From assembly GCA_020353135.1 (NCBI GenBank), contig CP070688.1, positions 3,260,102 to 3,292,905 of the forward strand: a stretch of 32,804 nt of DNA, read 5' to 3'. A model generated the notes under the pieces. That model made no database searches. It was given only the letters and a program-made list of their open reading frames with translations, and was not told the DNA's origin. Of this stretch, positions 1 through 7,512 are shown in pieces (the first letter of the stretch is position 1; each line of letters begins with the position of its first letter). The DNA comes from Chloroflexota bacterium (GTDB lineage: Bacteria > Chloroflexota > Anaerolineae > Promineifilales > Promineifilaceae). The position numbers and the translations under genes were made by a program.

Positions 1-14
1 AGGAGACATAGGAA

Positions 15-506
15 ATGTTTGACGAAAGTGGCGATCGTAAGCTGTGCATCATCTGCTCCAAGGGCAGTCTCGACATGGCATACCCTGGACTGGTGCTGGC
101 CAACGCGGCCTTGATGGAAGGCATCGACGTGACCATGTTTTTCACCTTCTGGGGACTGGACATGATCAACGACGAAAAGATGGACGACCTCAAGTGCACG
201 CCTTTGGGCAATACGTCCATGGGAATGCCGAATGGCATGGGCATTCCAAACGTGATGGCCGTGCTACCAGGAATGACCGGTTTCGCTTCTTCGATGATGA
301 AGAAGGAGATAGAGAAGCTGGACTTCCCGCCAGTGCGCGAGTACCTGGAAACGATTCACGATGCAGGCGGAAAAATGTACGGTTGCAAAATGTCCATGGA
401 CATGATGAAACTGACCAAGGACGACCTCTACGAAGGTGTTGACGATGTGGTCGGCGCCATGGAGTTCATGGAAATGAGCGAGGACTCCCAGGTTCTGTTC
501 ATCTAA
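15..506 (+). CDS. DsrE2-type DsrE/DsrF-like sulfur-trafficking protein
   Basis: A 163-residue cytoplasmic protein of the DsrE/DsrF superfamily, closest by eye to the DsrE2 (COG2210, 'peroxiredoxin family') branch. Seen: an N-terminal beta strand with Cys11 and Cys14 (KLCIICSKGSLDM), a Met-rich middle (residues 69-95), and a second conserved cysteine stretch at Cys124 (YGCKMSMD), which in this family is the likely persulfide-carrying cysteine. An AGGAG Shine-Dalgarno at positions 1-5 supports the ATG; the contig begins there, so upstream partners are lost. In other bacteria DsrE2 genes cluster with rhodanese and TusA genes and pass sulfane sulfur between carriers. Here the convergent neighbour is a multi-rhodanese lipoprotein, which fits that theme. 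The family call is firm; the exact sulfur donor and acceptor are inference. Confidence 0.85.
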   Translation: MFDESGDRKLCIICSKGSLDMAYPGLVLANAALMEGIDVTMFFTFWGLDMINDEKMDDLKCTPLGNTSMGMPNGMGIPNVMAVLPGMTGFASSMMKKEIEKLDFPPVREYLETIHDAGGKMYGCKMSMDMMKLTKDDLYEGVDDVVGAMEFMEMSEDSQVLFI

Positions 507-536
507 GCTTACAGGAAGATACAGTCCAGTCGCAAA

Positions 537-576
537 GCCAGCCAACCTTGCGATGCAGGGTTGGCTGGCCTTTGTT
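537..576. terminator. Strong bidirectional terminator hairpin between convergent genes
   Basis: An 11-bp perfect stem (537-547 with 559-569) closes on a loop that can itself pair four more base pairs around a GAT triloop. It is followed on the plus strand by CTTTGTTT and preceded by GCAAAG, which reads as CTTTGC on the minus strand. It sits just after the DsrE2 stop and beyond the minus-strand rhodanese stop, so it can end both transcripts. Confidence 0.75.
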
Positions 577-712
577 TGCATGGGGGAAGAAAGAGGCCCC
601 AGTCCGGGGACTGAAGCCTCCTGCAACTCATGCCGACCAAAGCTGATTCAGAACGTTGCTGGCAACAATGTTTCAGCGGCCGGCGGCAGTGGATGGTGTC
701 GGTGTTTCAGCG

Positions 713-3364
713 CTAGGATGACACTGCCTCGAGTTCTACGACCGGGTAACCAGCCTCGGCCCAGCCGCCGAAGCCGCCCTTGAGACTGCGAACGTCTTCA
801 TAGCCATAGGTCCACATGATGACCATGGCCATGGTCGAGCGGTGACCGCTGCCACAGTAGATTACGACCGTCGCGTCTTTGTCAGGCCACTCCGCCCGTC
901 GTTCTACGAACTCTTCCAGCGGGATGTGGATGAGATTCGGCGCGTCGATCACTCCCTTTTCGTAGACTTCGGCCTGAGTCCTGACGTCGATGACGTATAG
1001 ATCCGGGTCTTCGGCGAGTTCCGTGTTGAGTTGCTCGGCGGTCACGACGCCCCAGCCTTCGGGGATTGCGCTCATGGCCGCATCAACCAGTCCGAGCAGG
1101 GTTGGATCAGGCTCGGCGGCGTTCAGAACCATGGCTTCGGCCGCTGCGCCCTCGATCACCGGGTAACCGGCTTCGACCCAACCGCCGAAACTGCCGTCCT
1201 TGAGGCTGAGGACGTTCTCCCAGCCCAGAGCGCCCAATTCGGTCATGGCGATGGTGCAACGCCAGCCACTTCCACAGTAGCTGACAATGGGCGTGTCGAA
1301 GCTGGGCAGCAGGTCTGTGTGTTGACCCAACTCACGCAAGGGGATATTGACCGCGCCTTCGATGTGGCCCTTCTCCTCTAGCTCTTCAGGTTGACGAACG
1401 TCCAGCACAAAGGGCGGGGGATCGCCGGCCAATTGCTCATTTAGTGTGTCCAGACCGGTGGCGTTGTACTTGACCATGCTGGCCAGGAATTCGTTATAGG
1501 CACCGTCCAGCGCCGACATGCCGCCGGATACCGGAAAGCCTTCGGCCGCCCAGCCGCCGAAGCCACCTTTCAGGCTGTGAACGTCTTCATAACCATAGGT
1601 CCACATAATGGCCATGGCCATGGTAGAGCGGTGGCCGCTGCCGCAGTAGATGACGATTGGCGCCGCCTTATCGGCCGGCCATTCCGCTCGCCGTTCGACG
1701 AACTCCTCCAACGGGATGTGGACAAGGTTTGGCGCGTCAACCACGCCCTTTTCGTCAACCTCGGCCTGAGTCCTGACGTCGATGACGTATAGGTCAGGAT
1801 TCTCGGCGATTTCCGCGTTGAGTTGCTCGGCAGTCACGACGCCCCAGCCTTCTGGGATAGCGCTCATGGCCGTATCGACCAGGGCGAGCAGCGTCGGATC
1901 AGGCTCGGCGGCATTCAGAACTATGGGTTCGGCCGCTGCGCCCTCGATCACCGGGTAACCGGCATCGACCCAGCCGCCGAAGCTGCCGCCTTTGAGGCTG
2001 AGCACGTTCTCCCAACCTAAGGCGCCCAATTCGGTCATGGCGATGGTGCAGCGCCAGCCGCTGCCGCAGTAGCTGACGATGGGTGTGTCGAAACTAGGCA
2101 GCAGATCCGTGTGCTGACCTAACTCACGCAGGGGGATATTGACCGCGCCTTCGATGTGGCCCTTTTCCTCCAATTCCTCAGGCTGACGAACGTCCAGAAC
2201 GAAGGGCGGGGGATCGCCGGCCAATTGCTCGTTTAGCGCATCCAGGCCGGTCGTGTTGTACTTGACCATACTGGCCAGGAATTCGTTGTAAGCATCGTCG
2301 AGCACAGACATGCCGCCGGAAACCGGATAGCCTTCGGCCGCCCAGCCACCAAAGCCGCCTTTCAGGCTGCGCACGTCTTCGTAGCCGTAGGCGCGCATGA
2401 TGGCCATGGCCATTGTCGAACGGTGACCGCTGCCGCAGTAAATGGCGATTGGCGCCGCCTTATCGGCCGGCCACTCGGCTCGCCGTTCGACGAACTCCTC
2501 TAATGGGATATGGATGAGGTTTGGCGCGTCTACCACGCCCTTCTCGTCGACCTCGCCCTGCGTTCTAACGTCGATGACGTACAGGTCTGGATTTTCGGCT
2601 AACTCTGTATTGAGCTGCTCGGCCGTGATGACACCCCAACCCTCGGGAATCGTTTCTAAAGACTCGTTAATGACGGCCACCAGAGCCTGATCCGGTTGGG
2701 CCGCGTCGAGAACCATGGCCTCGGCCGCAGGGCCTTCGATCACCGGATAGCCGGCTTCGACCCAGCCGCCAAAGCTGCCGCCCTTAAGGCTGAGCACATT
2801 CTCCCAACCCAAGGCGCCTAGATCTGTCATGGCAATGGTGCAGCGCCAGCCGCTGCCGCAATAACTGACGATGGGTGTGTCGAAGCTGGGCAGCAACTCG
2901 GTATGCTGGCCAAGCTCGCGCAAGGGGATGTTGACCGCGCCCTCAATGTGGCCCTTTTCTTCCAATTCCTCCGGCTGGCGCACGTCCAACACGAAGGGCG
3001 GCGGATCGGCCGCCAATTGCTCGTTGAGGGTATCGAGACCGGTGGTATTGTACTTAACCATAGAAGCCAGCATGGCGCCATAAGCCGCGTCCAGATCCTC
3101 TAAACTGGCCAGGACGACTTCATCGACAGTCTCAGCCTCTTCAGCCGGCGCCTCTTCCTCGGCGACAGCCTCTTCTTCGATGTCCTCTTCGGCCGCCGGC
3201 TCGGTAGGCTCCGGCTCTGGTTCGGGTTCCTCTGTAGGTTCGGCGACAGTCTCGGCGACCGGCTCTTCCGCTGCCTCCTCCGTCGCCTCGTCACCGCCGC
3301 AAGCGGAGAGGAGCATGCCCATGGCCAAGACCAGGACAAGTAACCAATACAACCTGATTTTCAT
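713..3364 (-). CDS. Six-domain rhodanese lipoprotein (three tandem A-B pairs), ExtH-like by context
   Basis: An 883-residue secreted lipoprotein. The signal peptide ends in a lipobox (LLSAC, lipidated Cys22). It is followed by an acidic Glu/Pro/Ala linker (about 24-85) and then six rhodanese domains. They alternate between type A, with active-site loop CGSGWR (Cys169, Cys433, Cys697), and type B, with loop CGSGHR (Cys310, Cys574, Cys837). All six catalytic cysteines and loop arginines are kept, and type A loops carry an extra Cys directly after the Arg. The start has a good Shine-Dalgarno (AAGGAGAAG, then ATG). Rhodaneses move sulfane sulfur (or selenium) as a persulfide. Outside the membrane this could handle thiosulfate, polysulfide, selenite or tellurite. 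It lies 84 bp downstream of, and in the same direction as, a multiheme cytochrome. A rhodanese lipoprotein (ExtH) accompanies ExtKL cytochromes in Geobacter-type loci; that link is from memory of the families, not from a search. Confidence 0.9.
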   Translation of the reverse strand: MKIRLYWLLVLVLAMGMLLSACGGDEATEEAAEEPVAETVAEPTEEPEPEPEPTEPAAEEDIEEEAVAEEEAPAEEAETVDEVVLASLEDLDAAYGAMLASMVKYNTTGLDTLNEQLAADPPPFVLDVRQPEELEEKGHIEGAVNIPLRELGQHTELLPSFDTPIVSYCGSGWRCTIAMTDLGALGWENVLSLKGGSFGGWVEAGYPVIEGPAAEAMVLDAAQPDQALVAVINESLETIPEGWGVITAEQLNTELAENPDLYVIDVRTQGEVDEKGVVDAPNLIHIPLEEFVERRAEWPADKAAPIAIYCGSGHRSTMAMAIMRAYGYEDVRSLKGGFGGWAAEGYPVSGGMSVLDDAYNEFLASMVKYNTTGLDALNEQLAGDPPPFVLDVRQPEELEEKGHIEGAVNIPLRELGQHTDLLPSFDTPIVSYCGSGWRCTIAMTELGALGWENVLSLKGGSFGGWVDAGYPVIEGAAAEPIVLNAAEPDPTLLALVDTAMSAIPEGWGVVTAEQLNAEIAENPDLYVIDVRTQAEVDEKGVVDAPNLVHIPLEEFVERRAEWPADKAAPIVIYCGSGHRSTMAMAIMWTYGYEDVHSLKGGFGGWAAEGFPVSGGMSALDGAYNEFLASMVKYNATGLDTLNEQLAGDPPPFVLDVRQPEELEEKGHIEGAVNIPLRELGQHTDLLPSFDTPIVSYCGSGWRCTIAMTELGALGWENVLSLKDGSFGGWVEAGYPVIEGAAAEAMVLNAAEPDPTLLGLVDAAMSAIPEGWGVVTAEQLNTELAEDPDLYVIDVRTQAEVYEKGVIDAPNLIHIPLEEFVERRAEWPDKDATVVIYCGSGHRSTMAMVIMWTYGYEDVRSLKGGFGGWAEAGYPVVELEAVSS
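716..3088 (-). repeat. Three tandem ~792-bp coding repeats encoding rhodanese A-B pairs
   Basis: Copies lie at about 2297-3088, 1505-2296 and 716-1504. The catalytic cysteine codons are spaced exactly 264 codons apart in the A series (169, 433, 697) and 264 then 263 in the B series (310, 574, 837). The third copy lacks one codon in the WPDKDA segment. Nucleotide similarity between copies is visibly high, with long shared blocks around the active sites and inter-domain linkers, indicating recent in-gene duplication or ongoing gene conversion. Short-read assemblies may collapse or expand such an array, so the copy number should be treated with care. Confidence 0.85.
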
Positions 3365-3415
3365 AACATCTTCTCCTTACAATAGTTTATCTACACATTC
3401 ATTTATCGGCGCGAA

Positions 3416-3430
3416 GCCGTCCAGGACGGC
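3416..3430 (-). other. Short hairpin between cytochrome and rhodanese genes
   Basis: GCCGTC and GACGGC form a 6-bp stem around a CAG loop in the 84-bp gap between the two genes of the operon. On the minus strand it is not followed by a T run, so it is not a convincing terminator. An mRNA stability or processing role is possible but unproven. Confidence 0.35.
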
Positions 3431-3448
3431 CGCACTGACTAAGTTCCC

Positions 3449-4930
3449 TTATTGTTCTTCCGGCACGGCGTCGACGATGACTGGCTGGTTGGCGTTCATT
3501 TCTTCAGGTGCTACCTTGTCGGCCGTCAGGAAGAGGTCGGCATTGCCGTGGCAGCTGTTGCACGTTTCTGTCTGTGGAGTTTCCAACTGTATGTTGTGAG
3601 GCGTCGCATAGCGCCAGGTCGATTGGGCATCAAATTCGGGCATCAAGTTATCGCCGTAGAAGGCGAAGCTGTCGGGATCCACGGGCACATGGCGAACCGG
3701 GACGTAATCATAGGGACGCTCTTCGCTCTGAAGCGGATTGCGACCAATGAAAAATGTCAGGTAGTGGTCGGACGTCTCGAAAAACGGCCGCCCAGTCGTC
3801 TCGCTAAGGGCCACGTGGCAACTGTCGCAGCTCGAATAAGCTACCGAGTGACACACCTGGCAAGAGAGGGTGTCGCCATGAGCTTCATGATACATGTTGG
3901 AGTCGCCAATCGACATATGGCAATCGGTGCACTTGGGTTCCTCGGGTCCCTCGTAGCGATGGGCAATGGGCATCTCCATGCCGCTGTCGACGTTGCCATG
4001 CATCTCGCTCGCCGTATGGCAGTCGGTGCAGACCATGCGCTCCTGACGAAAATGGACATCGGGCTTCAGATCTTCACCTTCATTCTTACCCAAGAATTCG
4101 TTGCCAACGCGGCTGCCATGACAGGCGGTACAAGTTCGAGACATGGGCGGCGTGCCGGCGAAGTTGTGGCCGTCTAGCAAGCCGCCGCCGACGCTGGATG
4201 GTTGGCTGACATGACAGTCGCCACAACTGGCGTGGCAACTGGCGCAGTGGTTACCGAACATCTCCTGCATTTCGGGATGATCGGCCGAAGCGCCGCGGGC
4301 TTCCAGGATAGTCCAGTAGCCCGCCTGGGTAGCGTGCAGGCTGACCGACTGCAATTCGACTTGACTTTCGTGACACTCGGCGCACACGGTGGCCTCGCCA
4401 GCGCTGGGGCGGGCGTTCATGTCGCTATGAGCCGTATCCTTGGCCGGATTCTGTTGACCGCCGTGACATTTTGTACATTCGATCTGTCCGTGGTCGGTCG
4501 TAGGAAAGGTTTCGCTGTCGACCAGAACTTTCTCCCAAGGCTCCAACGGAGCCACCTCGCCACCTCAGCCAACACCTGAGGACTCGCTTGGCACTTCTTC
4601 CTCAGGCGCAGCCGTTTCAATCAGTTGATCCTTGTCGCTATGGCAGGCCAGGCACGCGTCAGTTTCCTCGACAACCACCTCTTCGGTCGCGGTAGGCTCT
4701 ATCGTGGCCGTGGGAGCCAGGGTCTCAGTGGGAGTTGATGGCGCCTGGGTATCCGTCGCCGTTGGCTCTACCGGCTCTGGGGTGTTTGTGGCCGTCTTTT
4801 CAACGACAGTCGTCGGCGGCGAGATGGCTGACTGCTCGGTCGGCGTCGGCGGTTCTTCTTGGCCGCAACCGGCGAGCGCTATGGCCAGAACGAATATCAA
4901 TAGTAGATATTTGCTCCAGATCGCTTTCAT
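3449..4930 (-). CDS. Multiheme c-type cytochrome lipoprotein with in-frame UGA (candidate selenoprotein, ExtKL-like)
   Basis: Two open segments lie in the same frame, separated only by TGA at 4565-4567. Read through, they give 493 residues with Sec at 122. The first segment (ATG at 4930, Shine-Dalgarno AGGAAGG) has a lipoprotein signal (LAGC, Cys22), a Thr/Pro/Glu-rich linker and one heme motif, CLACH at 93. The second segment has ten CxxCH motifs starting at 152, 183, 229, 236, 267, 301, 334, 357, 368 and 457, and ends in TAA. It has no signal peptide of its own, so it could not be exported and receive heme unless joined to the first part. This argues that UGA is decoded. A hairpin suited to a bacterial SECIS follows the UGA. 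Curated families include a 'multiheme c-type cytochrome (seleno)protein ExtKL' found with rhodanese ExtH; this gene matches that description by architecture and neighbour. Alternatives are a sequencing error or a recent nonsense mutation. UGA is an ordinary stop for menA, gmk and others here. Predicted role: electron transfer at the outer face of the membrane. Confidence 0.75.
4539..4567 (-). promoter_or_regulatory. Candidate bacterial SECIS element with its UGA
   Basis: Directly after the in-frame UGA (4565-4567, minus strand) the mRNA can form a perfect 6-bp stem, GGCUCC with GGAGCC, around the triloop GUU (4545-4547). The loop starts 18 nt after the UGA and its first base is G. Known bacterial SECIS elements lie immediately 3' of the UGA within the coding region, with a short stem, a small apical loop starting with G, and roughly 16-37 nt from UGA to loop. 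All of this is met. A U sits just before the stem, but the bulged U of the E. coli fdhF element is not clearly reproduced. Chance hairpins of this size do occur. Confidence 0.55.
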
Positions 4931-5096
4931 AACTTGATTACCTTCCTCTAACTTCGACTCGCAGCGAGCAGGCGCAATAGGGCGTGTGGGACTCGGATTG
5001 GTCTTCCCCATTGACGACTAATCGTTGGCTTACCCGGCACGGGTTGGAGTGGCTTGACGCCAAACTCCGTTTGTGAAATTTGTAACAACCGCCTTG

Positions 5097-5126
5097 ATTA
5101 TATAAGTAAACGAGGGGTTAATTCAA
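5097..5126 (-). promoter_or_regulatory. Predicted sigma70-like promoter of the cytochrome-rhodanese operon
   Basis: On the minus strand a consensus -10 (TATAAT, 5097-5102) lies 18 nt downstream of TTGAAT (5121-5126), which matches four of six bases of a -35 box. It would give a 5' leader of about 160 nt before the cytochrome ATG at 4930. The surrounding AT-rich block contrasts with the GC-rich coding sequence. No start-site data exist. Confidence 0.5.
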
Positions 5127-5156
5127 GCTTAGAATAGGTTTTCCTTATCACTTTCG

Positions 5157-5174
5157 CTTATCTGTAAAGATAAG
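5157..5174. promoter_or_regulatory. Perfect inverted repeat upstream of the cytochrome operon promoter
   Basis: CTTATC-N6-GATAAG is a perfect palindrome about 30 bp upstream of the predicted -35 box on the minus strand. A further CTTATC copy lies at 5144-5149, so there are three half-sites in about 30 bp. Position and symmetry suit a transcriptional activator dimer. It does not match FNR or Fur consensus sites. The rest of 4931-5335 holds the promoter described at 5097-5126, the terminator at 5249-5279 and no gene. Confidence 0.4.
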
Positions 5175-5248
5175 AAAAACCAATAATTCCTACTCCGTGG
5201 TATAGACAGGCGATATTCCAGGTGCGGACTCGGGGGTGGGTAGGAGAC

Positions 5249-5279
5249 AAAAAATGGGCGAATCCTTAACGATTCGCCC
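5249..5279 (-). terminator. Rho-independent terminator of the GltD-like gene
   Basis: A 9-bp perfect stem (GGGCGAATC at 5256-5264 with GATTCGCCC at 5271-5279) has a six-base loop. On the minus strand it is followed by one A and then six consecutive T. It lies 57 bp past the stop of the oxidoreductase and shields that transcript from the cytochrome operon promoter region. Confidence 0.85.
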
Positions 5280-5335
5280 TTTGGTGCCTAGACTGTCTGC
5301 AGAACAAGGGAAAAGCTTTCTTGGGGTTACAGTCG

Positions 5336-6793
5336 CTATTCTTTGACCTGTACCGCCCAGGGAATTGATTCGCCCATCAAATAACGATGGATGTTCTCGG
5401 CCGCGGTGTGAGCTGCGGCAATGGCAGTTACGACGAGGTCAGGGCCATGCACATTATCGCCGGCGGCAAAGACGCCCGGCCGGCTGGTAGCGCCACACGC
5501 TTCATCGGCCATGATCAGGCCCCACTTATGGGTGGCCAGCCCGTCGGTTTTCTCGCCCAATAACGGATCGGGCCAGTAACCGACCGCTAGGACAACCGTG
5601 TCGATCTCTTGAATGAACTCGGATCCCTCGATAGGGACTGGCCGCCGGCGGCCAGATCGATCGGGCTCGCCCAATTCCATACAAACGACATTCATTGCCC
5701 GAACCCGGCCGTCACTATCGCCCAGATATTCCACCGGCGCCTGCAGATACTTGATATTGACGCCTTCTTCCAGGCAAGTGTGCCGTTCGACTTTATTGCC
5801 GGGCATTTCGGCCTCTGTCCGGCGGTAGATGATGGTGACCTCCTCGGCCCCGAGGCGGATGGCGCTTCGGGCGCAGTCCACGGCCGTGTCGCCGCCGCCA
5901 ATGACTGCCACGCGATCCCCGACCCAGGGCTTCTCGCGCCGGCCAGTTGGCAGCATATCGCTGGGCACATTGGCCCTGATCAGGAAGTCGGTCGCCGTAT
6001 AGACATACTCCAAATCCTCTCCGGGCACGTTCATCGTCGCTTCAACGCCGGCACCGGTGCCAAGAAATACGGCGTCGTACTCTTCCAACAAGTCGTCAAT
6101 CATCACATCTTCGCCAATGCGGGTATTGGTTACGACGCGAACGCCGGCCTTTTCCAGGTCTTCGATCTTGTGCATGACCACTTGCTTATCGAGCTTGAAG
6201 CTGGGGATGCCATAGATCAAAACGCCGCCAGCGTAGGGCCAAGCTTCGAAAATAGTGGCTTCATGTCCCTGCTTTATCAAATCTTCGGCGACGGTGATGC
6301 CGGCTGGACCTGATCCCACGATGGCCACTTTTTGGCCGGTCTTTGTTTCCGGTACTTCGATGTCTAGGACGCCTGCCAAACGCGCCTCATCGGCCACGAA
6401 TTCTTCCAGCTTGCCTATCGAAATTGCGCCGTACCGGGTGCTGAGGGCGCATCCAACCTGGCAAAGATTTGGGCAGACTCGCCCGCAAACCTCGATCAGT
6501 GGGCTGGTTTCATTTAGGACCAATGCAGCCTCAATGAACTCGCCGTGGCTGATATGCCACAACATAGCCGGCAAATCGTTTCCGGCCGGACAACTAAGTG
6601 TGCACGGCTGCGGATCCGGACACTGCAAGCAGCGCGCCGCCTCGGCCATGGCCATTTCTTCGTCGAAGCCAAGGACCGCCTCGTCAAAATCCAAAATGCG
6701 GTCTTCGACCGCCCGCTTCAAGTAGCTTACCGGTACACCTCGCGCTCTTTCCTTTCGATGGATGTCCCGGAAGGCAGATTCACTAAGCGTCAT
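5336..6793 (-). CDS. GltD-family NAD(P)-dependent oxidoreductase
   Basis: 485 residues from the ATG at 6793, which has a GGGAGGT Shine-Dalgarno; an upstream extension to 6853 lacks one. The N-terminal Fdx-like part has eight cysteines in two groups (55, 58, 64, 68 and 103, 107, 111, 115) for two [4Fe-4S] clusters. It is followed by an FAD-binding GSGPAG at 160-165 and an NAD(P)H-binding GGGDTAVD at about 299-306. The C-terminal AAGDN FAD motif is present. This is the architecture of the glutamate synthase small subunit and of related subunits such as NfnB or homotetrameric GltA. It moves electrons between NAD(P)H and a partner. No glutamate synthase large subunit is near, so a dedicated glutamate synthase role is not shown. 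It is probably co-regulated with the four-Cys protein and ArsR gene upstream, although 376 bp separate them. Confidence 0.9.
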   Translation of the reverse strand: MTLSESAFRDIHRKERARGVPVSYLKRAVEDRILDFDEAVLGFDEEMAMAEAARCLQCPDPQPCTLSCPAGNDLPAMLWHISHGEFIEAALVLNETSPLIEVCGRVCPNLCQVGCALSTRYGAISIGKLEEFVADEARLAGVLDIEVPETKTGQKVAIVGSGPAGITVAEDLIKQGHEATIFEAWPYAGGVLIYGIPSFKLDKQVVMHKIEDLEKAGVRVVTNTRIGEDVMIDDLLEEYDAVFLGTGAGVEATMNVPGEDLEYVYTATDFLIRANVPSDMLPTGRREKPWVGDRVAVIGGGDTAVDCARSAIRLGAEEVTIIYRRTEAEMPGNKVERHTCLEEGVNIKYLQAPVEYLGDSDGRVRAMNVVCMELGEPDRSGRRRPVPIEGSEFIQEIDTVVLAVGYWPDPLLGEKTDGLATHKWGLIMADEACGATSRPGVFAAGDNVHGPDLVVTAIAAAHTAAENIHRYLMGESIPWAVQVKE

Positions 6794-7169
6794 TCTATAG
6801 ACCTCCCAAACATGCGTGTGCAAACACAAAAGAAAAACAAGCACATTCCTCACTTGAATGCGCGTCTCTTATCAGGTACTGCTCAGAACCTTGGGTCATC
6901 CGGCCGTCTGAGCTGAGCCGGCCCAAAGCTGCGTTTTTCGTGATGTTGGCGAATCGGACCAAATTTGCTTCAAGGTTGTGGCTTTTGGCAGAGGAATACG
7001 CCGAATCAAACCGCACAGACGCGGGACTAAAGAGAATATCAGAATCAGTTCTTAGGTATCCAGGGGCACGGTCAGTCGCCTCGCGGGGGGCGCGGCGGTT
7101 CGATTTTGAACGGTCCTTTGGGTTTGAAGAAGCTGCGACCGACCGCATGGCTGAGTTCCGATGATTTAA
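6794..7169. other. 376-bp non-coding gap upstream of the GltD-like gene
   Basis: Open frames here (117 codons on minus, 74 on plus) have no Shine-Dalgarno, unusual composition and no recognisable motif; the minus one runs into the ribosome-binding site of the next gene. I see no convincing promoter box, repeat or terminator. A long leader with a regulatory element is possible, as is a decayed gene. Confidence 0.5.
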
Positions 7170-7484
7170 TCACTCATTGAGTGGCAATTGCCGGAGTTCA
7201 CGCCAGCGATCGATTGCTCCGGCCCGGAAAAGGGCCGGGTCGAAGTCTGCCAAGGCTTCCCAGCCCTCAACGCTGGCCAATTCGCGCTGCTCTTCGCTGA
7301 GCTCAATTTCGAGTACCCGTGCATCGGTATGCATTTCGATCGTCAACGTCTCCTTACCGTCTTCGATAATGTCCCGAATGCACAGCCGGTCCGACCCTTC
7401 AGGGTATCGGATGAAGGCGGCCGAGCATCGGGCGCAAAACGGCAAGCTGGCATCGCACAGATCACGATCGATGATGACTTTCAT
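7170..7484 (-). CDS. Small four-cysteine protein of unknown function
   Basis: 104 residues from the ATG at 7484, chosen because GGAGGAG lies just upstream; the longer frame to 7577 would overlap the ArsR gene. Four cysteines sit in the first third: Cys10, Cys17, Cys20 and Cys35 (DRDLC, FCARC, DRLC). The start resembles a [4Fe-4S] ferredoxin beginning, but the spacing (C-x6-C-x2-C-x14-C) is not a standard ferredoxin motif, so an Fe-S cluster or zinc is only a guess. The rest is acidic with no membrane segment. It follows the ArsR gene by 28 bp and precedes the GltD-like gene, so it is likely part of an ArsR-controlled redox operon. I do not recognise the family. Confidence 0.75.
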   Translation of the reverse strand: MKVIIDRDLCDASLPFCARCSAAFIRYPEGSDRLCIRDIIEDGKETLTIEMHTDARVLEIELSEEQRELASVEGWEALADFDPALFRAGAIDRWRELRQLPLNE

Positions 7485-7512
7485 AGTCTCCTCCAGATTC
7501 TCCGGTGGCGTC

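Noticed and set aside
716..3088. CRISPR or satellite array
   Set aside because: The repeats are long coding units in frame with rhodanese domains.
3452..4177. 241-codon plus-strand frame opposite the multiheme cytochrome
   Set aside because: The minus-strand frame has ten CxxCH motifs; the plus frame has no start signal or motif and is a shadow.
4553..4555. GTG as start of a separate ten-heme cytochrome
   Set aside because: The product would lack any export signal, so its heme motifs could not be matured; kept only as an alternative.
4565..4567. General reassignment of UGA to a sense codon in this genome
   Set aside because: UGA is the normal stop of menA, the R3H ATPase gene, gmk and the gene ending at 21294.
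5609..6313. 234-codon plus-strand frame opposite the GltD-like gene
   Set aside because: Shadow of a gene with clear Fe-S and FAD/NADPH motifs.
6795..7148. 117-codon minus-strand frame in the gap before the GltD-like gene
   Set aside because: No Shine-Dalgarno, no recognisable motif, and its end runs into the ribosome-binding site of the next gene.
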